Source: Desulfomicrobium macestii | GTDB taxonomy: Bacteria > Desulfobacterota > Desulfovibrionia > Desulfovibrionales > Desulfomicrobiaceae | Reading direction: 5' to 3' | DNA length: 64,000 nucleotides | Assembly (NCBI RefSeq): GCF_014873765.1 | Contig: NZ_JADBGG010000004.1 | Coordinates: 124,001-188,000 of the forward strand | Shown: one piece after another, positions 59,533-64,000 of the stretch | How positions within the stretch are numbered: position 1 is the stretch's first letter | How the letters are laid out: each line of letters opens with the position of its first letter | Made by a program: the position numbers and the translations under genes | Notes under the pieces: model-generated | Seen by the model: only the letters and a program-made list of their open reading frames with translations | The model's database searches: none | Told to the model about the DNA's origin: nothing

Positions 59533-60988
59533 GAGCGCTCTCCGGTTTTTTTCCGGCCATGAGGGCGCCAAGAATCTCGACGCTCGCGTTCAAGCGCGGC
59601 ACGTCGGCCACCAGCGTACGATCGAAAAAGACCAGCACGCGGTGGCTGTGTTCGATGACCTCGTCCAGATCGGGTGAAAAGAAGAACAGGGTCGCGCCGG
59701 AGTCGCAGCGTCCGCGCAGATGCTCCCAGACCTGACGGGCCGATCCGGCATCCAGGCCCCTGGTGGGGTGCTCCATGAGCAGCAGCGGGGCGTCGTCGGG
59801 AATGAGGGAGAGAAGCAGGCGCTGCTGGTTTCCGCCGGACAGGTCCTTGGCCGGGGTGTCCGGGTGGGCGCGCAGGTCGAAGCGCTCCACGCATTGCGAC
59901 TGGTGAAATTCTTCCAGCCTCGTGGCGTGTTCCGGGAAGGCGAGCAGGATGTGGTCGCGGATGGACAGGTCCGGGAAGAGGGCCTGGCTCATGCGGTCCG
60001 CAGGCACGAAATGCACGCCTTCGTGGCGCAATGTCTTGAAATTCGTACGGGTGTGCCCGACTTCATTGAGAACGAGACGCCCCGAGGGCATGCGGTCCAG
60101 GCCGCACAGTCCGCGCAGGAAAAGCTCCTGGCCGCTGCCGTCGAGGCCGGCCAGACCGATGATTTCGCCGGGGGCGGCCGAAAGGTTCAGGGGGCCCAGG
60201 TGGTATTTGGGTCCGGCGAATATCGCCTCTTCCAATTTTACCCGACTGCTCTGTCCCGTTTCGGGCAAGGCGCTGTCCACGGATTGCGTGGCGGCATCGC
60301 CGAACATGCGTCGGACCAGCTCCTTGGAGTCGTAGGGGGGCGTGAGCCGCGCCTCCAGGCGTCCCTGGCGCATGACGAAGATGGCGTCGGCCATTTCCAG
60401 TGCCTCGGAGAGCTTGTGCGTGACCAGGATGACGGTGTGTCCTTCCTGACGGGCCAGTCGGGCCAGGAGGTCGAAGAGGCCGCGCTTTTGTTCCGGGGTG
60501 ATGCCGGTGGTCGGCTCGTCGAGAATGAGCGTCGTGGCTCCGAGGTCGAGCAGCCGCAGCAGCTCAAGCAGCTGGCGTTCGCCCACGGTCATGGAGGCCA
60601 CTGGTTCTTCGGGTAGGAAGCACACGCCCAGATGGTTGGAAAGCTCGCCCAGCCGGTCCACGACCTGCGTTCTGGTCCGGGGCGGACCGCTGAGGCGGAA
60701 GTTTTCCCAGACCGGCAGAGCGGGGAAATCCAGCGGATCCTGGTAGAGCATGCCCACGCCCAGGCGCGCGGCCGTGGCCGGGGTGAGGCCCGGGTGGACC
60801 TCGCCGCGCATGGATATGGTGCCGGAGTCGGGCACGGTGTGGCCGGCAAGGATGCGCATGAGCGTGCTCTTGCCGGCCCCGTTTTCACCCACCAGGGCGT
60901 AGATGCGGCCGGGTTCGAGGGTCAGGCTGATGGAGTCGTTGGCCCGAACCCGGCCGTAGTGCTTGCTGATGTCTTGCAGAACGATCAT
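59522..60988 (-). CDS. ABC transporter ATPase (two tandem domains)
   Basis: A 488-residue protein with two ABC domains. The first is complete: Walker A GENGAGKST, signature MTVGERQLLEL, Walker B TLILDEPTTG. The second lacks a proper Walker A (GLDGSGQELF) but retains the signature DLSGGNQQRLLL and a degenerate Walker B (PLLLMEHPTRG). This asymmetry is normal for RbsA/YufO-type importers. It energises uptake by the two permeases. One base separates it from the binding-protein stop; no clear ribosome site, so coupling is likely. Confidence 0.92.
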   Translation of the reverse strand: MIVLQDISKHYGRVRANDSISLTLEPGRIYALVGENGAGKSTLMRILAGHTVPDSGTISMRGEVHPGLTPATAARLGVGMLYQDPLDFPALPVWENFRLSGPPRTRTQVVDRLGELSNHLGVCFLPEEPVASMTVGERQLLELLRLLDLGATTLILDEPTTGITPEQKRGLFDLLARLARQEGHTVILVTHKLSEALEMADAIFVMRQGRLEARLTPPYDSKELVRRMFGDAATQSVDSALPETGQSSRVKLEEAIFAGPKYHLGPLNLSAAPGEIIGLAGLDGSGQELFLRGLCGLDRMPSGRLVLNEVGHTRTNFKTLRHEGVHFVPADRMSQALFPDLSIRDHILLAFPEHATRLEEFHQSQCVERFDLRAHPDTPAKDLSGGNQQRLLLSLIPDDAPLLLMEHPTRGLDAGSARQVWEHLRGRCDSGATLFFFSPDLDEVIEHSHRVLVFFDRTLVADVPRLNASVEILGALMAGKKPESAHVA

Positions 60989-60989
60989 G

Positions 60990-62159
60990 TCATTTTGCGC
61001 TGGACTGGCCTTCCATGCCCTGCAGCAGCTGCTGCAGCGCCCAGATCTGTTCGTCCGTGGCCGCGTCGCCGTCTTTGAGGAAGGGGGTGCCGTCCTGGTA
61101 GTTCAAGGGGCCGCTGAAGAGGTTGATCTTGTGTGCGCCAAGGTCCGCGACGAAGGCGTCAAGCAGGGCCTTGTTCTCGGCGGACAGGCCCTCGCCGACC
61201 ATGAAGCCGATGGTGGACTTGTCGTGATCGTTGATGTCGGCCCAATGGGGAGCGTCCCACTGGAAGTCCTGCTTCCATGTGCCGTCCTGCACGGCCGTGG
61301 CCTGACGCAGGAAGGAGGGGCCCCAGTTGAAGTAGGGCACGCCAATGCAGGTCGGGCCCTGGCCTTCGCAGGCATGGGCGTAGTCGTAGGGGATGGCCCA
61401 GGCGTCGCGGCCCTGGTCGCGCTTCTGGCGCGCCACGGTCACGGCCTCGGGGGTGTCGATACCGGAGATGACGACATCATACCCGCCGTCGAAGAAGGAG
61501 CCAGCGACCTGGGCGGGATCCGTGGTCACACCGGGGATGTTGAACCAGAAGCCGATCCAGCTGACCTTGAACTTGAGATCCTCGGCCTTCTTCCCCAGGA
61601 CTTCGGTCCAGGCATAGCGGGCGCCCAGAAAGGCGGAGGCGGCCAGACGGCGGGTCTCTTCGTTGATCAGTGGTCCAAGGTAGGCGATCTTGCCCGTCTT
61701 GGAGGTCAGGGCGGCGCTGAAGCCGGCCATCATCTTGCCATACTCCATGCGCCCGAACAGGTTGCCCAGGTTGGCCGGGGCCTTGCCGGTAATGACGTCG
61801 TCGCCGGAGACGTGGACGAAGGTCTTGTCAGGGTGCAGGCTCGCGGCTTCGCGGATGCCGTCCTTCATGTCGTCGGAACCGGCGATGATCAGGTCCGCGC
61901 CCTTTTCTACCAGATCATCGACCACCTGCGGGATGGTCAGGCCGGGGCGGTCGGCGGGATTGACCTTGTCCAGATAGATGAGCTTCGTGCCGGGCAGTTT
62001 TTCCTCGACGTATTTGCCGCCTTCGTACTGGGCCTGGCTGTAACCCTTGTCGTTGTAGGGGCCGACCAGGATGAGGCCGATGGTGAGGTCCTTGGCCATG
62101 GCCGCGGACGGACAGAACATCAGGGTCATAAGACCAAGGGAGACCAGAAAACGCTTCAT
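60990..62159 (-). CDS. BMP-family (nucleoside-like) lipoprotein/periplasmic binding protein
   Basis: About 389 residues with a signal peptide (MKRFLVSLGLMTLMFCPSAA, cleaved near AMAKD) and the BMP/PnrA family body: LILVGPYNDKGYSQAQYEGG, the IIAGSDDMKDGIREAA segment, and VSGDDVITGKAPANLGNLFG. The cysteine in MFCPSAA is not in a clean lipobox, so it may be soluble. BMP proteins bind purine nucleosides or related ligands. GGAGG lies before the ATG at 62159. The frame is open to 62513 but the signal peptide fixes the start. First gene of a four-gene importer operon, divergent from the corrinoid protein. Confidence 0.9.
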   Translation of the reverse strand: MKRFLVSLGLMTLMFCPSAAMAKDLTIGLILVGPYNDKGYSQAQYEGGKYVEEKLPGTKLIYLDKVNPADRPGLTIPQVVDDLVEKGADLIIAGSDDMKDGIREAASLHPDKTFVHVSGDDVITGKAPANLGNLFGRMEYGKMMAGFSAALTSKTGKIAYLGPLINEETRRLAASAFLGARYAWTEVLGKKAEDLKFKVSWIGFWFNIPGVTTDPAQVAGSFFDGGYDVVISGIDTPEAVTVARQKRDQGRDAWAIPYDYAHACEGQGPTCIGVPYFNWGPSFLRQATAVQDGTWKQDFQWDAPHWADINDHDKSTIGFMVGEGLSAENKALLDAFVADLGAHKINLFSGPLNYQDGTPFLKDGDAATDEQIWALQQLLQGMEGQSSAK

Positions 62160-62442
62160 GTTTTCCTCCGGAGGTGATGGGCGTGGAGAGCACGCGCCGG
62201 GATGTGGCATCCGCGAAACGCGGTGTTTGCGGAAGCCGGGTAAAATAGGGGGATGTGTCGGAAAAGTAAATCCCGACTTTGCCACCATGGGCCGCGAAGT
62301 CAACAAGAGGATGCCGCGTGGGCTCGCGGAGACCCGAATAGTGTGTGACAACCGGGGCGATGGCGTAGGACACGTTGCCAAGACCGTGAGAGTGTGGTGA
62401 GATGTCAAAGAATGTGTTGTCCGGATTTGCAAGGGAGCGGTC
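62160..62442. promoter_or_regulatory. divergent region between importer and corrinoid genes
   Basis: These 283 bases contain two short hairpins in the importer leader: GGCGTG with CACGCGCC (about 62180-62198) and CCGCG-AAA-CGCGG (62211-62223). Neither has the boxes of a cobalamin or purine riboswitch. On the plus strand TTGCCA and TGAGAT, 17 bases apart near 62370-62402, could be a weak promoter. Shared control of importer and corrinoid genes is plausible. Confidence 0.35.
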
Positions 62443-63126
62443 ATGACTGAAGAGAGGTGCGTCAATCTGGAATTGCGCCGTGAGATCCTGTATTCGCTGA
62501 TGCTTGAAGCCAAGCGTGAGGAGGCTCTGCGGCTGTTGCTCGACCACGCGGGCGTACACGGTTTCCAGTCGGCGGTCAGCGCTCTGCTCGAACCGGTACT
62601 GGAGAAGGCGGGAGAAGCCTGGCACCGGGAGAACCTGTCCCTGGCCCAGGGCTATGTGGCCGGGAAGATCGCCGAGGATCTGTTGGTGGCCGCCGCCGAA
62701 TCCGGTGGAGATCTGCCTTTGGACGTCAAGGGTCCGGTGGTCATCGGCAATGTGGAGGACGACTATCATTCGCTGGGGCGCAAGATGGTCGCCGTTTTCC
62801 TGCGTGCCGCCGGGTGGAAGGTCGTCGATCTGGGCAACGACGTGGTGCCGGGGGATTTTGTCGACGCAGCCCTTGCGAACGGCGCGAGGGTCATCGGGGT
62901 TTCGGCCATGATGCTGACCACGGCCGAGAACATTCGCGCCCTGCGGACCGAGATCGACGCCCGTGGACTTGGCGGCAGGATTCAACTGGCGGTGGGTGGC
63001 GCGGTGTTCAAGCTGCGGCCCGAACTGATGCTGGAGGTCGGCGGCGACGGCACCGCCCCCAGCGCCATCCAGGCTCCTGAACTCTTCGAGCGGCTTTGGG
63101 CCCAAAGCCTAGCGGAGGACAAATGA
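62443..63126 (+). CDS. corrinoid-binding protein (MtaC/MtbC-like)
   Basis: A 227-residue protein with a helical cap domain (residues 1-95) and a B12-binding Rossmann domain. The cobalt-ligand signature D-x-H-x-x-G is intact as Asp107, His109, Gly112 in NVEDDYHSLGRKM, followed by WKVVDLGNDVVPGDFVDAA and GVSAMMLTTAENI. Such proteins carry a methyl group on the corrinoid between two methyltransferases. GGGAG precedes the ATG. The stop overlaps the next gene (ATGA), a URO-D-type methyltransferase, as expected for a methyl-transfer pair. Confidence 0.92.
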   Translation: MTEERCVNLELRREILYSLMLEAKREEALRLLLDHAGVHGFQSAVSALLEPVLEKAGEAWHRENLSLAQGYVAGKIAEDLLVAAAESGGDLPLDVKGPVVIGNVEDDYHSLGRKMVAVFLRAAGWKVVDLGNDVVPGDFVDAALANGARVIGVSAMMLTTAENIRALRTEIDARGLGGRIQLAVGGAVFKLRPELMLEVGGDGTAPSAIQAPELFERLWAQSLAEDK

Positions 63127-64000
63127 CCGGCATGGAGCGCGTGCTTTGCGCGCTGCACGGGAAACCCGCCGACCGCCGGGCCTTCACGTTGGCCTTGAGC
63201 CTTTACGGCGCCAGACTTTCCGGGTGCCCTACACAAGAATACTATTCCGACCCGAAGCGTTATCTGGAAGGGCAGCGTAAGGTTGTGCGCCTCATCGATC
63301 CGGACATCGTGTTCGCCCCTTTTGCCCTGCCCTTCGAGGCGCTGGCCTATGGAGGGGAAGGGGTCTGGCTGGATAATTTTCCGCCCAACGTGCGCAAGCC
63401 CCCCTTTCGCGAACATGAGACGCCCGAGCCGTTGGGTGACGGGTTGCTTTGCGCTCCGGGCGTGTCCTATCTGGTCGAGTCAACGCGCCTCCTGGCCCTT
63501 GAGTTCGGGCCGTCGAAACCTGTCTGCGCCGTGGCCACGGCCCCCGTCGACCTTCCGGCCATGCTGCTGGGCATCGAGGCCTGGCTTGAGACGCTGCTTT
63601 TCGACCCTGAGCGTGCCGCGCGGCTGATGGATTTGGCCGAGGAACATTTTCTGCGCCTGACCGGAGCCTTTTTCGCGGCCGGCGCCGCCTTCGTGGCGAT
63701 TCCGGTCATGTTCGCCAATTTGCGTCTGGTCACTCCGGCCCTGCTCGAAGACGCCGTCCTTCCCGCCCTGGCCCGGGCTTTCGGCCAGGCTGCGGGACCG
63801 CTCGTCCACCATCACGGCGGCAACCGCATCCTCGATCATCTCCAGCGTTTCTCCAGTCTGCCGAACGTGGCCGGCTTCCTGCTCGATCCGCGCGACAGCC
63901 TGCCCCAGGCCCGCGATATTATTGGCCCTGGGCGACTTGTGCTCGGCAACATGAATGGCCCTGGCCTGGCGCGCATGCAGCCGGACAAGGCGTATGCATC
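63123..64000 (+). CDS. URO-D-family corrinoid methyltransferase (partial)
   Basis: The frame opens at the ATG at 63123 and stays open to the window edge (292 codons; 3' end missing). The start MTGMERVLCALHGKPADRRA and the later GVSYLVESTRLLALEFG and GPLVHHHGGNRILDHLQRFS match the uroporphyrinogen-decarboxylase-like methyltransferases MtaA/MtbA/CmuA, which move methyl groups between corrinoid proteins and thiols or other acceptors. A true uroporphyrinogen decarboxylase is unlikely because of the coupling to a corrinoid protein. The metal-binding C-terminal part may lie beyond the window. Confidence 0.85.
   Translation, partial: MTGMERVLCALHGKPADRRAFTLALSLYGARLSGCPTQEYYSDPKRYLEGQRKVVRLIDPDIVFAPFALPFEALAYGGEGVWLDNFPPNVRKPPFREHETPEPLGDGLLCAPGVSYLVESTRLLALEFGPSKPVCAVATAPVDLPAMLLGIEAWLETLLFDPERAARLMDLAEEHFLRLTGAFFAAGAAFVAIPVMFANLRLVTPALLEDAVLPALARAFGQAAGPLVHHHGGNRILDHLQRFSSLPNVAGFLLDPRDSLPQARDIIGPGRLVLGNMNGPGLARMQPDKAYA

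Noticed and set aside
62160-62442. Cobalamin or purine riboswitch in front of the corrinoid or importer gene
   Set aside because: The GC-rich hairpins present do not include a recognisable B12 box (GCCACTG-type) or the purine three-way-junction core.
61915-63105. Long minus-strand open frame (396 codons) across the importer-corrinoid divergent region
   Set aside because: It runs antisense through the corrinoid gene and across the divergent control region, has no domain similarity, and is typical of shadow frames in GC-rich DNA.
1-64000. CRISPR array, insertion sequence, rRNA or tRNA genes
   Set aside because: No regularly spaced repeats with spacers, no transposase-like frame with terminal inverted repeats and no structural-RNA cores were seen on either strand.

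Overview
The window is a 64 kb piece of a moderately GC-rich (about 58-60% by eye) Gram-negative bacterial chromosome. The combination of an exosortase/PrsK-PrsR exopolysaccharide locus, MetX-MetW-sulfhydrylase methionine synthesis, a TRAP/acid-sugar operon, a polyferredoxin-type protein and corrinoid methyltransferase genes fits a sulfate-reducing Desulfovibrionales-type organism (Desulfomicrobium/Desulfovibrio relatives). That assignment is inference from gene content; no rRNA or tRNA gene is visible to confirm it.

Layout. (1) 1-20837: a plus-strand, tightly overlapping exopolysaccharide/exosortase locus: flippase, three glycosyltransferases, two left-handed beta-helix acyltransferases, a PaaK/CapK-like adenylating enzyme, a polysaccharide deacetylase, a secreted Asp-box beta-propeller protein, an unusual trio of ATP-dependent ligase-like enzymes (asparagine-synthetase-like, QueC-like, ATP-grasp), exosortase, EpsI, a TIGR03790-type secreted protein and the histidine kinase PrsK. 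(2) 20964-26801: PrsR, then a second PAS-kinase/sigma-54 activator/single-REC module whose first gene has an excellent sigma-54 promoter, suggesting a PrsR-driven cascade. (3) 26815-27105: degenerate palindromic repeats. (4) 27241-32248: HD-GYP sensor, glycerophosphodiesterase, HAD phosphatase and, convergent, GlpD. (5) 32397-36050: metX-metW-metY and a small DUF4242 protein. (6) 36145-42169 (minus): TRAP transporter, PdxA2-like dehydrogenase, DUF1537 kinase and DeoR regulator, which together read as a D-threonate/D-erythronate catabolic operon ending in dihydroxyacetone phosphate. (7) 42504-56867: accessory and housekeeping genes: coiled-coil protein, RhuM-Fic protein, phosphofructokinase, DUF202 protein, Fe-S protein, periplasmic binding protein, M48 protease, quinone-oxidoreductase-like enzyme, LysR regulator, cysteine hydrolase, acyl-CoA synthetase, AAA-DUF4143 ATPase, methyltransferase and Crp/Fnr regulator. 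(8) 56989-57491: YefM-YoeB toxin-antitoxin pair. (9) 57509-64000: a BMP-type (nucleoside-like) ABC importer on the minus strand, divergent from a corrinoid protein and a URO-D-type methyltransferase that runs off the window.

How parts work together. In region 1 the glycosyltransferases would build a lipid-linked repeat unit, the acyltransferases, deacetylase and ligase-like enzymes would decorate it, the flippase would export it, and the exosortase pair would anchor proteins with a cognate C-terminal signal. No such substrate protein is encoded here, so targets must lie elsewhere. PrsK/PrsR normally control those targets through sigma-54. Regions 4 and 6 both feed dihydroxyacetone phosphate into central metabolism.

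The points most deserving a second look are the three-ligase cassette at 11.3-15.1 kb, the sigma-54 site at 22579, the three exact 14-bp repeats in front of the DeoR gene, the three 15-bp palindromes phased at exactly 22 bp in front of the AAA-DUF4143 gene, and the pairing of a nucleoside-type importer with corrinoid methyltransferase genes.
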